A stretch of DNA of 62,378 nt. It comes from Streptomyces turgidiscabies Car8. GTDB taxonomy: Bacteria > Actinomycetota > Actinomycetes > Streptomycetales > Streptomycetaceae. Numbering within the stretch: the first letter of the stretch is position 1; the number at the start of each line of letters is the position of its first letter. Shown piece after piece: positions 32,286 to 43,000 of this stretch. The notes below the pieces were generated by a model. That model did not search any database. It saw only the letters and a list, made by a program, of their open reading frames with translations, and was not told where the DNA came from. The stretch covers positions 1 through 62,378 of the forward strand of contig NZ_AEJB01000205.1 of NCBI RefSeq assembly GCF_000331005.1. The letters run 5' to 3'. A program made the translations under genes and the position numbers.

Positions 32286-32423
32286 GCCACGAGCATACTT
32301 ACGCGGTTTGTCCCCTGCTGGGGCCACCTGAGGCTTCATGACACAAGGAAGTCACACAAGAACAGGTATCAGGTGCCGGTGATCAGGGCATGACCCAGGA
32401 ACCGCGAGCCATGAGGAGGCGTT

Positions 32424-32531
32424 ATGAACCGCCAGACCCGCATCCGCGTCATCCGTCGGCCCAGCGCTCCTTCGCCCCGCGACCTCCCCATCGACCGCAG
32501 GACCCCGTCGGGCCGCATCCTGCCGTACTGA
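32424..32531 (+). CDS. 35-residue basic peptide with a strong ribosome site
   Basis: ATG 32424 is preceded at 32413-32419 by GAGGAGG, one of the best Shine-Dalgarno sequences in the window, at near-ideal spacing. The product ([20 protein letters not shown], then [15 protein letters not shown]) is strongly basic and Pro/Arg-rich, with no membrane segment. It lies on the + strand in the gap between two minus-strand genes. Function unknown; the ribosome site and typical codon use argue that it is translated. Confidence 0.45.
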   Translation: MNRQTRIRVIRRPSAPSPRDLPIDRRTPSGRILPY

Positions 32532-32577
32532 GGCCCGTCCGCAGCATCTGTCCCCAATGGGCCGTCCGCAGTGCCTG

Positions 32578-32937
32578 TCAGGGCCGGTCGAGCCGCAACC
32601 GCTCCGCGCGCGGCAGACCGGCCACCACCAGGTCGTAACTGTCCTCGACCAGCTCCCGCACGAGCTGCCCCGGCAGCTCGCCGTCCACCGTCACCGTGTT
32701 CCAGTGCCGTTTGTTCATGTGGTACCCGGGGATGATCAGCCCCGGGTGATCGGCGCGCAGCCGGATCGCGTCCTGCGGGTCGCACTTCAGATTGACCGTC
32801 AGGGGCCGGTTGTCCAGCCAGGACAGGGCGAACATCTTGCCCAGCACCTTGAAGACCGAGATCTCCGGGCTGAACGGGAAGTCCTCGACGGCGGCGTTGA
32901 AGGACAGACAGAAGTCGCGCAGCTCCTGCGGGGTCAC
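32578..32937 (-). CDS. MmcQ/YjbR-family protein
   Basis: A 119-residue protein of the CyaY-like/YjbR fold: [71 protein letters not shown], then a helical end. Members are often annotated as DNA-binding but biochemical proof is limited. GTG 32937 overlaps the upstream CBS-protein stop by four bases, so translation is coupled to that gene. Confidence 0.92.
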   Translation of the reverse strand: MTPQELRDFCLSFNAAVEDFPFSPEISVFKVLGKMFALSWLDNRPLTVNLKCDPQDAIRLRADHPGLIIPGYHMNKRHWNTVTVDGELPGQLVRELVEDSYDLVVAGLPRAERLRLDRP

Positions 32938-34247
32938 GACTCGCTCCCCTGCTTCTCCTCTTCCGGCGCCCCGGCGTGGTCGGTGGGCTCCACCAGCACC
33001 GTCACGATCTTGTTCCGGCGGCCGGCCGCGGCCTCCGCCGTGAGCCGCAGTTCGCGTCCGTCGGGCAGTTCGACGACAGCCGAGGCCCCGGCGATCGGTA
33101 CCCTGCCCAGCGCCTTCGCCAGCAGGCCGCCCACCGTCTCCACGTCCTCGTCGTCGTACTCCTCCAGGCCGTACAGCTCGCCGAGGTCGGTGATGTCGAG
33201 GCGGGCCGTGACCCGGTGCCGCTCGTCGCCCAGCTCCTCGACGGGCGGGAGTTCACGGTCGTACTCGTCGGTGATCTCGCCGACGATCTCCTCGAGGATG
33301 TCCTCGATGGTCACGATGCCGGCCGTGCCGCCGTACTCGTCGATGACGACGGCGACGTGGTTGCGGTCGCGCTGCATCTCGCGGAGCAGGTCACCGGCGT
33401 TCTTCGTGTCGGGCACGAAGGCGGCGGCCCGCATCGCCGTCGAGACGAGCTCGCTCTCCGCGTCCCGGCTGATGTGCGTCTTACGGACCAGGTCCTTCAG
33501 ATAGACGATCCCAACGACGTCGTCCTCGCTCTCCCCGGTGACCGGTATGCGCGAGAACCCGGAGCGCAGCGCGAGGGTGAGGGCCTGCCGGATCGTCTTG
33601 TACCGCTCGATGACCACCAGATCCGTACGCGGGACCATGACCTCCCGTACGAGGGTGTCGCCCAACTCGAAGACGGAGTGCACCATGCGGCGCTCGTCGT
33701 CCTCGATCAGGGACTCCTTCTCGGCCAGGTCGACCAGCGCGCGCAGCTCCGCCTCGGAGGCGAACGGGCCGCGCCTGAAGCCCTTTCCGGGCGTGAGGGC
33801 GTTGCCGATGAGGATGAGGAGGGAGGGGATCGGCCCCATGACACGGGCCAGCGGCAGCAGGACGTACGCGGCTGCCGTGGCCGTGTTGAGGGGATGCTGA
33901 CGCCCGATCGTGCGCGGCGAGACACCGACCGCGACGTACGAGACGAGCACCATCACGCCGATGGCGACGGCGAGGGCCTGCCAGGTCTTGTCGAACTTCT
34001 GCAGACAGGCGTACGTGACGAGCGCGGCGGCGGCCATCTCGCAGACCACGCGCACCAGCAGTGCCACGTTGAGATAGCGGGTCGGGTCGGCGGCGATCTG
34101 CGCGAGCTTGGCGCTGCCGCGCCGACCGCTCCGTACCGCTTCCTCGGCGCGGAAGCTGGAGACACGCGCGAGGCCCGCCTCCGCGCAGGCGGCGAGCCAG
34201 GCGACGACGACCAGCGCTATGGCACCGGTGACGAGTTGGGGGGTCAT
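32934..34247 (-). CDS. CNNM/CorC-type membrane protein with CBS domains (hemolysin family)
   Basis: A 437-residue membrane protein. The N-terminal DUF21/CNNM domain has about four helices ([51 protein letters not shown]). A tandem CBS pair follows ([40 protein letters not shown] and [52 protein letters not shown]), then a CorC_HlyC domain. Related proteins transport or sense magnesium/cobalt. The start overlaps the ybeY stop (ATGA) and the stop overlaps the MmcQ start, so three genes are coupled. Confidence 0.94.
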   Translation of the reverse strand: MTPQLVTGAIALVVVAWLAACAEAGLARVSSFRAEEAVRSGRRGSAKLAQIAADPTRYLNVALLVRVVCEMAAAALVTYACLQKFDKTWQALAVAIGVMVLVSYVAVGVSPRTIGRQHPLNTATAAAYVLLPLARVMGPIPSLLILIGNALTPGKGFRRGPFASEAELRALVDLAEKESLIEDDERRMVHSVFELGDTLVREVMVPRTDLVVIERYKTIRQALTLALRSGFSRIPVTGESEDDVVGIVYLKDLVRKTHISRDAESELVSTAMRAAAFVPDTKNAGDLLREMQRDRNHVAVVIDEYGGTAGIVTIEDILEEIVGEITDEYDRELPPVEELGDERHRVTARLDITDLGELYGLEEYDDEDVETVGGLLAKALGRVPIAGASAVVELPDGRELRLTAEAAAGRRNKIVTVLVEPTDHAGAPEEEKQGSES

Positions 34248-34741
34248 GACACCGTCGGGGCGGGCGACGGGCCGGTCATTCCCTGCTCGCCGCGCCAGCC
34301 GTCGACGATGGCGGCCTGGAGGCCGAACATCTCGGCCTTCTCGTCCGCTTCCTCGTGGTCGTAGCCGAGGAGGTGCAACACGCCGTGGACGGTGAGGAGT
34401 TGGAGTTCCTCGTCCATGGAGTGCTGCGTCTCGGCGTCCTTGCCCTGCTGCTCGGCGACCTCGGGGCAGAGCACGATGTCACCGAGCAGCCCCTGCGGCG
34501 GCTCGTCGTCGTCCTTCGACGGCGGGCGCAGCTCGTCCATGGGGAAGGACATGACGTCGGTCGGACCGGGCAGGTCCATCCACTGGATGTGCAGTTGCTC
34601 CATGGCGTCGGCGTCCACGACGATCACCGAGAGTTCGGAGAGCGGGTGGATGCGCATCCGCGCGAGCGCGTAGCGGGCGATGTCGAGGATCGCCTGCTCG
34701 TCGACCTCGGTTCCGGACTCGTTGTTGACGTCGATCGACAT
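34244..34741 (-). CDS. ybeY: Endoribonuclease YbeY
   Basis: A 165-residue zinc-dependent RNase involved in 16S rRNA 3'-end maturation and 70S quality control. The zinc motif [11 protein letters not shown] is present near residue 115, preceded by [10 protein letters not shown] and [12 protein letters not shown], all family signatures. ATG 34741 ([10 protein letters not shown]) is used; the frame is open upstream but runs into phoH. The gene starts 13 bp after phoH and overlaps the CBS-protein gene by four bases, consistent with one operon. Confidence 0.95.
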   Translation of the reverse strand: MSIDVNNESGTEVDEQAILDIARYALARMRIHPLSELSVIVVDADAMEQLHIQWMDLPGPTDVMSFPMDELRPPSKDDDEPPQGLLGDIVLCPEVAEQQGKDAETQHSMDEELQLLTVHGVLHLLGYDHEEADEKAEMFGLQAAIVDGWRGEQGMTGPSPAPTVS

Positions 34742-34754
34742 GGTGCTGGTCTGT

Positions 34755-35822
34755 CTACTTCCGTTTGTTGCGGCTGTCCCGGACACCCTTGTGGGTGCCG
34801 TTCTCCGTGCCGTTCTCGTTGTCGTACTTCTCGTACGCGTCGACGATACGGCCGACCAGCTTGTGCCGGACGACATCGTGGGAGGTGAGCCGTGAGAAGT
34901 GGACGTCGTCGAGGCCTTCGAGGATGTCCTGCACCTGCCGCAGACCGGACTTGGTCCCGGACGGGAGGTCGACCTGCGTCACGTCACCCGTGATCACGAT
35001 CTTCGACTCGAAGCCGAGGCGGGTGAGGAACATCTTCATCTGCTCGGCGCTGGTGTTCTGCGCCTCGTCCAGGATGATGAAGGCGTCGTTGAGGGTACGG
35101 CCACGCATGTACGCCAGCGGCGCCACCTCGATCGTGCCCGAGGCCATCAGCTTCGGGATCGAGTCGGGGTCGAGCATGTCGTGCAGCGCGTCGTACAGCG
35201 GGCGCAGATACGGGTCGATCTTCTCGTACAGCGTGCCCGGGAGGAAGCCGAGCCGCTCGCCCGCCTCCACCGCCGGGCGGGTCAGGATGATCCGGCTGAC
35301 CTGCTTGGACTGGAGTGCCTGGACGGCCTTCGCCATGGCGAGATACGTCTTGCCGGTACCGGCCGGGCCGATGCCGAAGACGATGGTGTTCTTGTCGATG
35401 GCGTCGACGTAGCGCTTCTGGTTGAGGGTCTTGGGACGGATCGTGCGGCCCCGCGAGGACAGGATGTTCTGCGTGAGGACCTCGGCCGGGGTCTCCTGGC
35501 CGTCGCCCTCCCCGTTCCCGCTCGCTCTGAGCATGGCGATCGAGCGTTCCACTGCGTCCTCCGTCATCGGCTGTCCGGTGCGGAGCACCAGCATCATCTC
35601 GTCGAACAGGCGCTGGACGAGGGCGACCTCGACCGCTTCGCCCACGGCGCTGACTTCATTGCCCCGGACATGGATGTCGACCGCCGGGAAGGCCTTCTCG
35701 ATCGCGCGCAGCAGACTGTCGCTGGAACCCAGCACGGTCACCATGGGGTGTGCGGCCGGGACGGTGAACTGCGCTCGCGCCTGCCCCCGCGCAGGGGGCT
35801 GAGCTGTGGGTGTCTGAGTCAT
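34755..35822 (-). CDS. phoH: PhoH-family ATPase
   Basis: A 355-residue cytoplasmic ATPase with an N-terminal KH-like region (ADIHVRG equivalents near residues 40-80) and the PhoH P-loop domain: Walker [20 protein letters not shown], Walker [16 protein letters not shown], and [14 protein letters not shown]. PhoH proteins act with YbeY in RNA metabolism in many bacteria, and ybeY follows directly here. ATG 35822. The last residues are basic and Asn-rich. Confidence 0.95.
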   Translation of the reverse strand: MTQTPTAQPPARGQARAQFTVPAAHPMVTVLGSSDSLLRAIEKAFPAVDIHVRGNEVSAVGEAVEVALVQRLFDEMMLVLRTGQPMTEDAVERSIAMLRASGNGEGDGQETPAEVLTQNILSSRGRTIRPKTLNQKRYVDAIDKNTIVFGIGPAGTGKTYLAMAKAVQALQSKQVSRIILTRPAVEAGERLGFLPGTLYEKIDPYLRPLYDALHDMLDPDSIPKLMASGTIEVAPLAYMRGRTLNDAFIILDEAQNTSAEQMKMFLTRLGFESKIVITGDVTQVDLPSGTKSGLRQVQDILEGLDDVHFSRLTSHDVVRHKLVGRIVDAYEKYDNENGTENGTHKGVRDSRNKRK

Positions 35823-35895
35823 GGGCCGGCCCTGTAGGCCTGCACGACCTCCTCAATGAGGCACGCTAACCACGTGGGTAGCCTTCCGCTCCAAG

Positions 35896-35931
35896 CCTAC
35901 GACGGTGCACTGACAACGCCGTAGGGCTTTT
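35896..35931 (+). terminator. Hairpin with T-rich tail between phoH and the kinase gene
   Basis: CCTACG (35896-35901) pairs with CGTAGG (35920-35925), followed by GCTTTT on the + strand. No + strand gene precedes it. It may help end the minus-strand kinase transcript or mark a short + strand RNA opposite the phoH promoter; only the structure is seen. Confidence 0.4.
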
Positions 35932-35975
35932 AGCTCACGGTCCGGTGTACGTGCCTCAAGGCCCGTTGTACGCGC

Positions 35976-37103
35976 TCAGGCGGACCTGCGGAAACCGATC
36001 GTCGGTACGGCCCGTCGCAGCGGCCACGGGCGCGGTCTGACGCTCCTGGGCACGAGGTCCGCCAGGAACGCGTACCGCCGAAGGGCCGCCGGGTCCTGGT
36101 GCTCGTACGACTGGATCTCGCGCCACCAGGCGCCGATCTCGGACCAGCCGGGGGCGGAGAGGGAGCCGCCGAAGTCCTGGACGGAGAGGGCGGCGGTGAG
36201 GCCGGCGAAGGCGAGGCGGTCGGCGAGCGGCCAGTCGGCGAGGGTGCCGGCGACAAAGCCCGCCACGAAGACGTCGCCGGCGCCCGTGGGGTCGAGTGCC
36301 TCGACGGCGATGGCGGGGACCTCGGCCGTCTCCCCGGTCCGCCCGTCCACCGCGTACGCGCCCTCGGCACCGAGGGTGACGACGGCGAGCGGTACGTGGT
36401 CGGTGAGGGCGTGGGCGGCTTCGCGGGGGCAGTCGGTGCGCGTGTAGCGCATCGCCTCCTCGGCGTTGGGCAGGAAGGCCTCGCAGTGCTCCAGGTCGGC
36501 GAGGCCCGCGAGGTCCCAGCGGCCGGTGTCGTCCCAGCCGACGTCGCCGAAGATACGGGCACCCTTGCGGGCGGCCTGGGCGATCCAGGGGGCGCGGACG
36601 CCCGGGGTGAGGGAGGCGACGGCAGCCCGGGCGTGCGGGGGGCACTCCGGGGCGGGCTCCTCCGGGGGCGGCTCGTGGCCGTGGGAGACCATCGTGCGCT
36701 CGCCCTCGTACGCCATGGAGACGGTGACCGGGGAGTGCCAGCCGGGGACCGTGCGTGACGTGGAGAGGTCGATGTGCTCGCCCTGTTCGAGGGCGTCCCA
36801 GCAGTACTCGCCGTAGTGGTCGTCGCCGAAGGCGGCGGCGAGGGAGGTCCGCAGGCCGAGCCGGGCGAGCGCGGTGGCCATGTTGGCGACCCCGCCGGGG
36901 CTGGACCCCATCCCGCGCGCCCAGGACTCGGTGCCGCGCACCGGGGCGGTGTCGAGGCCGGTGAAGATGATGTCGAGGAAGACGGTGCCCGTCAGATACA
37001 CGTCCCACGGAGGTTCGCCGGGCGCGCGCAGGGCGGCCAGGGGATCGACCTGGGCCTGACGGTAGGACGATCCCTCTCCGGTGGACGCGGTGGACGCGAT
37101 CAC
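35976..37103 (-). CDS. PfkB-family carbohydrate kinase
   Basis: A 375-residue sugar/nucleoside kinase. The PfkB signatures are GGVANMATALARLGLRTSLAAAFGDDHYGEY near the N-terminus and DPTGAGDVFVAGFVAGTLADWPLADRLAFAG with the catalytic Asp in DPTGAGD. The substrate is not readable; ribokinase-like members phosphorylate sugars, 2-keto sugar acids or nucleosides. GTG 37103. The adenosine/adenine deaminase gene lies 123 bp upstream on the same strand, so a nucleoside link is possible but unproven. Confidence 0.92.
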   Translation of the reverse strand: MIASTASTGEGSSYRQAQVDPLAALRAPGEPPWDVYLTGTVFLDIIFTGLDTAPVRGTESWARGMGSSPGGVANMATALARLGLRTSLAAAFGDDHYGEYCWDALEQGEHIDLSTSRTVPGWHSPVTVSMAYEGERTMVSHGHEPPPEEPAPECPPHARAAVASLTPGVRAPWIAQAARKGARIFGDVGWDDTGRWDLAGLADLEHCEAFLPNAEEAMRYTRTDCPREAAHALTDHVPLAVVTLGAEGAYAVDGRTGETAEVPAIAVEALDPTGAGDVFVAGFVAGTLADWPLADRLAFAGLTAALSVQDFGGSLSAPGWSEIGAWWREIQSYEHQDPAALRRYAFLADLVPRSVRPRPWPLRRAVPTIGFRRSA

Positions 37104-37226
37104 GGTGCGCTCCCTGACGATGGTGCGGATTCAGGCCAGTCTGCACCACACCACTGACAACGGACCGTCACTCCACTCCGGTCACGCCTCCCGAACCTCA
37201 GGTCGGACCTGAGATCAGCCCTCGGG

Positions 37227-38222
37227 TCACCGCGCGAACTCGTAGGCCTCCACCTCGGCGATATACCGGGCCCGGCGCTCCTCGTCATGGTCCAGGAACG
37301 ACGCGAGGAACGAGTTCCGCGCCAGCTCCCGCAGCCGCTCCTCGTCCAGGCCCAGGGCTTCGCGTACCGCACCGAAGTTGTCGCCGACGTATCCGCCGAA
37401 GTAGGCGGGGTCGTCGGAGTTGACGGTGCAGAGGAGACCGGCGTCGAGCATCGCGGGGAGCGGATGCTCGGCCAGTACGTCCACGGCCCGCAACCGTACG
37501 TTGGACAGCGGGCACAGGGTCAGCGGCACCCGGTCCCGGACGAGCCTCGCGACCAGTTCCGGGTCCTCCATGCAGCGCAGCCCGTGGTCGATGCGCTCGA
37601 CGCCGAGTATGTCGAGGGCCTCGGTGATGTACTCGGGCGGCCCCTCCTCCCCCGCGTGCGCGACGCGCCGCAGCCCCAGGCCGGCGGCGGCCTCGTACAC
37701 CTCGCGGAACTTCACCGGCGGATGCCCGACCTCGGCGGAGTCGAGCCCGACAGCGGCGATCCGGCCGAGATACGGCTTCGCCGCCACCAGCGTCTCCATG
37801 GCCGACTCGGCGGACTCGTCGCGCAGGAAGCACATGATGAGCTGCGTCGAGATGCCGTGGACGGACTCACTCTCCCCCAGCGCCCGCCACAGCCCGTCCA
37901 CAACCGTCCCCATGCTCACGCCCCGGGCGAGGTGGGCCTGCGGGTCGAAGAAGATCTCCGCGTGCCGTACGCCCTGCGCGGCTGCCCGTGCGAGGTAGGC
38001 GTTGGCGAGGTCCTCGAAGTCCTGCTCGGTGCGCAGGACGGCCATGAGCTCGTAGTACAGGTTCAGAAAGGACTGCAGGTCGTCGAAGAGATACGCCTTC
38101 CGCAGCTCTTCGGTGTCGGCGTACGGCAGCGACACGCCATTGCGCGCGGCGAGCGCGAAAGCGAGCTCGGGTTCGAGGGTGCCTTCGATGTGGAGGTGGA
38201 GTTCGGCTTTGGGGAGGGACAT
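37227..38222 (-). CDS. Adenosine/adenine deaminase family protein
   Basis: A zinc amidohydrolase of 331 residues. Metal and catalytic motifs: AELHLHIEGTLEPE, RRVAHAGEEGPPEYI, ERIDHGLRC and TVNSDDPAYFGG. The AELHLHIEGTLEPE form together with LTLCPLSNVRLRAV is characteristic of the branch that includes microbial adenine deaminases rather than classical Add, so adenine may be the true substrate. ATG 38222 is used. No ribosome site is visible, but TACGAT ends six bases before the ATG, so a leaderless internal transcript is possible 20 bp after RNase Z. Confidence 0.92.
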   Translation of the reverse strand: MSLPKAELHLHIEGTLEPELAFALAARNGVSLPYADTEELRKAYLFDDLQSFLNLYYELMAVLRTEQDFEDLANAYLARAAAQGVRHAEIFFDPQAHLARGVSMGTVVDGLWRALGESESVHGISTQLIMCFLRDESAESAMETLVAAKPYLGRIAAVGLDSAEVGHPPVKFREVYEAAAGLGLRRVAHAGEEGPPEYITEALDILGVERIDHGLRCMEDPELVARLVRDRVPLTLCPLSNVRLRAVDVLAEHPLPAMLDAGLLCTVNSDDPAYFGGYVGDNFGAVREALGLDEERLRELARNSFLASFLDHDEERRARYIAEVEAYEFAR

Positions 38223-38242
38223 CAAAGAATCGTACGACCGGT

Positions 38243-39151
38243 TTACCGCCGTTTCGGAACCGGCACCCTCAGCAGGTCGTACGCGACGGTCAGCTCCCCC
38301 TCGAACCCGGCGGCCCGCGCCTGCCGCTCGAACTCGGCGGGGTCGGAGTAGCGCTGGCTGAAGTGGGTGAGAACGAGATGCCGTACGCCGGCGTCCCGGG
38401 CGACCGCTCCTGCCTGACCTGCCGTCAAGTGACCGTGATCGACGGCGAGTTGCTGGTCCTCATCCAGGAAGGTCGACTCGATGACGAGCATGTCGCACCC
38501 CTCGGCGAGTGCGTACACCCCGTCGCACAACCGGGTGTCCATGACGAACGCGAACCGCTGCCCGCGCCGCAGCTCACTGACGTCGTCGAGGGCGACGGAC
38601 CCGAGGGACCCCTCCCGCTGGATGCGCCCGACGTCCGGCCCCTTGATCCCGTGCTCGGCGAGCAGTTCGGGCAGCATGCGGCGCCCGTCGGGCTCGACGA
38701 CTAGATAGCCGTAGGACTCGACGGGATGGGAGAGCCGCCGGGCTTCAAGCCGGTAACCACCCGTGGCCGCCAGGACCCCACCGTCCCCCGCGACCGGCTC
38801 CTGCCTGATCTGGACGGTCTCACGGTAGGCGGTGGCGTACCGCAGCCGGTCGAAGAACTTCTGCCCGGAGCGCGGGTAGTGGGCGGTCACCTCGTGCGGG
38901 ACGCGGTCGAGGTTGATGCGCTGGACGACCCCGGCGAGCCCGAGCGAGTGGTCCCCGTGGAAGTGCGTGACGCAGATCCGGTTGAGGTCGTGGGCGGCGA
39001 CCCCGGCCCGCAGCATCTGGCGCTGCGTGCCCTCGCCGGGATCGAAGAGGAGCCCCTCACCGTCCCAGCGGAGCAGGTAGCCGTTGTGGTTGCGGTGCCG
39101 GGTGGGGACCTGGCTGGCGGTGCCGAGGACCACCAGTTCACGTGCGGACAA
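38243..39151 (-). CDS. rnz: Ribonuclease Z
   Basis: A tRNA 3'-processing endonuclease of 302 residues, metallo-beta-lactamase fold. It begins [42 protein letters not shown], carries the zinc motif HFHGDH ([14 protein letters not shown]) and the later [10 protein letters not shown] and [14 protein letters not shown] segments typical of the long-exosite family. ATG 39151. Adjacent minus-strand genes are the HIT protein upstream and the deaminase downstream. Confidence 0.95.
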   Translation of the reverse strand: MSARELVVLGTASQVPTRHRNHNGYLLRWDGEGLLFDPGEGTQRQMLRAGVAAHDLNRICVTHFHGDHSLGLAGVVQRINLDRVPHEVTAHYPRSGQKFFDRLRYATAYRETVQIRQEPVAGDGGVLAATGGYRLEARRLSHPVESYGYLVVEPDGRRMLPELLAEHGIKGPDVGRIQREGSLGSVALDDVSELRRGQRFAFVMDTRLCDGVYALAEGCDMLVIESTFLDEDQQLAVDHGHLTAGQAGAVARDAGVRHLVLTHFSQRYSDPAEFERQARAAGFEGELTVAYDLLRVPVPKRR

Positions 39152-39184
39152 GGGAAGTTACCGTTCTCGGTTCGCTCGGCCCGG

Positions 39185-39547
39185 CTATCCCGGCGGCCAC
39201 TGCAGTCCGCGCCCACCGAGGAGGTGCGCGTGGGCGTGGAAGACGGTCTGACCGGCACCGCTGCCCGTGTTGAAGACGATGCGGTAGCTGTCCAGCTTCT
39301 CCTCGGCCGCGATCTCACCGGCGTGGCGCAGCACATCGGCGGCGATGCCGGGTTCGGCGGCGGCGAGGGAGGCGGCGTCGGGGTGGTGGACCTTGGGGAT
39401 CACCAGGATGTGCGTCGGCGCCTGGGGGTTGATGTCCCGAAAGGCGACGGTCGTGCCGGTCTCCCGGACGATCGTCGCCGGAATGTGCCCCGCGACGATC
39501 TTGCAGAACAGACAGTCGTCCTGCGGTGCCCCGCTGTCGTCCGCCAT
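39185..39547 (-). CDS. HIT-family (HinT-like) nucleotide phosphoramidase
   Basis: A 120-residue HIT protein. It starts with DDCLFCKIVAGHIPA (Cys pair typical of HinT), continues AFRDINPQAPTHILVIPK, and has the histidine triad in VFHAHAHLLGGR near the C-terminus. HinT hydrolyses AMP-phosphoramidates. ATG 39547; it is 33 bp upstream of rnz. Confidence 0.95.
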   Translation of the reverse strand: MADDSGAPQDDCLFCKIVAGHIPATIVRETGTTVAFRDINPQAPTHILVIPKVHHPDAASLAAAEPGIAADVLRHAGEIAAEEKLDSYRIVFNTGSGAGQTVFHAHAHLLGGRGLQWPPG

Positions 39548-39752
39548 GCTTGTGCCTCCTCACGCTCGCCGATCACTGCGGGGGCATCGTATCGGCCCCC
39601 GAAAGCCACGATTCGGCGCTTAGCGTCCAGCACGTACACTCCTCCTCCGGTTCCCTCACATCGCGAACCGCTCCGGCGATCGCAAAGCACCATGCCCGGC
39701 GGGGACATCCACGAAGGACATCCGCGACGGGCGCGGCTGCTGGCTCGATCCC
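39548..39752. other. Intergenic region between the toxin locus and the HIT gene
   Basis: 205 bp with the HIT-gene promoter side on the right and the immunity-gene terminator side on the left. No credible coding frame and no clear hairpin with a T-tract seen. It marks the right border of the lower-GC toxin/immunity end. Confidence 0.4.
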
Positions 39753-40004
39753 TCAAGAATCCTCAGAGGGCCCGAATTCTTTCACGAAATCCTCCATAAG
39801 CTGAATCATATCTTCCTCTGACCAGTAGGGTGCACCAGCCCAAGGGCGATAGAGAGATATTCCCTCCGCAAGAAATTCAAACACCTCGGAATCCGATAGA
39901 TGCTCTACAACGATATTCTCCATAGACGCAACGAAACCCATGGATCGGTCTTCGCCGGAAATGAACTTCCGAGCCATTTCGAGGGTTTCTTCTACTGGAT
40001 TCAC
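39753..40004 (-). CDS. Candidate immunity protein for the RHS toxin (colicin-immunity-like)
   Basis: An acidic, helical 83-residue protein (MARKFISGEDRSMGFVASME, then FLAEGISLYRPW and EDMIQLMEDFVKEFG). The short F-x-x-G-E followed by a second helix and a final acidic helix resemble the colicin D-type immunity family. Its start overlaps the RHS stop by four bases, the usual position of an immunity gene. Codon use is clearly less GC-rich than neighbours (many A/T third positions), a sign of recent transfer or fast turnover. No signal peptide, so it would act in the cytoplasm. Family match is by eye. Confidence 0.7.
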   Translation of the reverse strand: MNPVEETLEMARKFISGEDRSMGFVASMENIVVEHLSDSEVFEFLAEGISLYRPWAGAPYWSEEDMIQLMEDFVKEFGPSEDS

Positions 40005-43000
40005 GGAATGTTGAATTCCTTCGGGATCATGGCAGTGACTATGTGATTAGGGTTACTTCCAGAAACAACCACGAACGGCTTGCCCGGAAGCGTGGTCGCT
40101 CTGACTTGGAGGGTGTCACGAACCGGATCATATTTCACCTTGTTGGCGTTTTCCAAAATGTAGTCGAGAGCACTCAATGATGTCGGGGGACGTCCTGGCC
40201 CGCTTCCGGCCACTCGTTCGGCCGCATGGGCACTCAAGGTCCGGCCTTGCGGCGTGACCAGGTTAGGGATGTGGAAGTTCTCCTCCTGCCTGAACGCCCA
40301 GCCCCTGTTGTAGGGAACCGGCAGACGTGCTGCTGAACTGGCAATGCCATCAGCCCCTCCCCTGAGGGTCGCAGCTCCGGCTCCGAGCGCCCCGCCGCCG
40401 ACTACCGCACTTCCGCCGGATGCACCACCGGTCGCCATCTCCGCAATTTCTGCGGCGCATACCGGGGCTGTGGCCAGGCATCCCTCGCCCAGAACGGCAA
40501 GTACCGGGGCGGCGGCCACGACTACCGAAACGACCCCAACGACGCCCAGCACGACCTTCTGCCAGGTCGCTAGCTTCCCTGTGTCTGGTAGGTCGTTAGC
40601 GTTCGCATCGTAGTTTGGATTTGTTCCCATCGCCCAACAGGATCTACACTGCCACCCCTCCCTTTCCTGAGGCTTCGGGTCAGGCCCCTTCTTGAACACC
40701 ACTTGCGCCGACTTGTGGCCCCCGTCCGTACGGACAGTGACCGTCATGGAGCCGCTTCCGGTACCGCCGCCCGCCTTCTGGTATTGGAAGGTCTGGGTGT
40801 AGGTCTGAGTGGAGTGGTAAACCCAGGTGCCGTTGGGGCCCATCGTCATGTAGTCGTGGTATCGGCCGCCCTTACCATCGCTGCACCCGCGCTCGCAGTC
40901 CGTGACCGGCCGCAGACCCGTGGGGTCAGACAAGGTGACAGGGGTGTTGTTGGCGTAGGCGTAGCCGTTGAGTGATTCATGGTCTTCGGGGGCGAGGACT
41001 GGGTCGACGGAGAGGAAGCGTCCGGTGGCCGGGTCGTACTCGCGGGCACCGATGTGGGTGAGTCCGGTGTCGGCATCGGCGGGCTTGCCGAGGAAACCCT
41101 TGTCGTCGGGCCACGTCGACGGGGTCGCGCCACGAGCTTCGCCGAAGGGCTTGGTGTAGCGGCGAGTGACGGCCTGGGTCGTGGCATCCACCGTCATCGA
41201 GGCGGTGCCGTGGTGGTCGTCGACCATCCAGGACAGGCCGGTCTCGGTGCGGACGGCGGTGGCATCGCCAGCCGGGTAGTAGCGCTGGGCGGTGAACTTC
41301 TTGGCACCCGTGTCGTAGTGGAGTTCCTGACCGGCCAGATAGAGGACGGTCTTGCCGGGGCCGCGACGGATCAGGAGTGCCCCGTTGGCGTCGTACAGGT
41401 AGTCGGTAGTCTTGGTGCCTTCGGTGAGGCGGCTGAGTTCTCCTTCGATGTCCCACACGAGGCTCTGTGCGGTGCCGGTGGTGCCGTAGCGCTTGGTGGT
41501 ATTGCCCTGCTCGTCGTAGGTGTACGCCTTGGCGGTGCCGCCGTTGACGGTGACGGAGGTCAGGGTGTGAGGCTGGCCAGCGCCGGAGGCGTTGACGGGA
41601 GGGTAACCGTAGCCAGTCGTGATGTCACCGGTGACCTTGCGCTCGGTCTGGGTGTCGCGCAGCCCACCGGGCTTGAAGGTCCAGCTGGTCCAGTACGGGG
41701 CCGGCCCCCCGAGGGCGCTCGACGAGCGGGCGGTGGCGCAGTCGTTGGAGGACGGGGTCCAGGCGTCGGTCAGACGGCGGTAGCCGTCGTAGGCGAAGCA
41801 CTGGGTGTCTTTGCCGTTGGCGTTGTCGGTGATCGACTTGACGTTGCCAGAGGTGTCGTAGACGTAGTCGTTGTCGCTGGTGTAGCCAGTGTTGGTCTGG
41901 TCGACGGTGTGGGTGTTGGTCAGTCGGCGGGTGCCGTCCTCGTAGCGGTTGAGGATTTGGAGCTGCTTGGCGCCGGTGGAGGTGCCAAGGCGGGTCTCCT
42001 CGATCTCGCCGTACGGGGAGTAGCCGATGTTCTGGACGTAGTCGGTCATGCCGTCGGAGGCGGTGAGCATGCCGAGGCTGTTGTAGTTGTTGGTCACGGT
42101 CTCGGCGGGCAGGCCAGCCACCGCAGGCATCGAGGTGGACTGGACGGTGCCGTCGATGTTGTAGGCGGTGGACGTGGTGAACGTCTGCGGTGCTCCGCCC
42201 TTGACCACCAGGTCGTCGTCGGCGGAGATACCGGTCCTGGTGCCCTTGGGGCGGCCGAGAGTGTCGTAGCCGGTGACAATCTGGTAATAGATTTTGCCCG
42301 CGGTACCGCCGACGTATCGGATCGAGGCGGTCGGCTGTCCCTTGGCCAGCGAGTCGTAGGTGAACTTGGTCAGCTGGTGGGCGTTGTCCTTCGCCCCGTC
42401 CCAGGTGCCGATCTTGCGCCCAAGTTCGTCGTAGTCGGTGATCAGTGTGCGGGACACGCCGTCGAGGGTTGTGGTGGCCGTCAGCGGCTGGTCGACGTCG
42501 TTGTAGGTGGTGTCGACTTTTCCCTTGTCGGGATCGGTGGAGGTGGTCTTGCGTCCGCGTAGGTCGTAGCCGTACGTCCAGACGGCTCCGTCCGGTCCGG
42601 TCATCTTCTTGAGCTGGCCGCCGGGGGTGTAGTCGTACAGGGTGCGGGTGTAGTCGGTGCCGGTCGGGACGGGGCCGCCGTACTCACGGCGTTCGGTGAC
42701 CCGGCCGCGGGCGTCGACCGTCGTCAGGGTGCCGGTACCGCCTGCGGCGGCGGTGACAGCGGTGCGGTCGCTCTGCTCGTCGGTCTTGGTGCGCCACTTT
42801 TCCTGGTCATAGACCCGGAAGATGGATTCGATGGCGCGGCCGGCGGCGTCGAAGACCGTCTCGGTGGAGGCAGGGACTGAACCCTGGAAAGTGTTGGCAA
42901 GCGTGCCCGAGGGCGCACTGTTGTCGTGGACCTGGCCGTTAGAGACGTACGTCAGGCCGCGGTCGTCATAGAGCGTCTCGGAGATCACCCGGCCGCCGTT

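Noticed and set aside
40979..42562. A 527-codon Gly/Val-rich + strand frame opposite the RHS repeats.
   Set aside because: Antisense of the repeats, giving periodic GVV stretches; no independent start signal.
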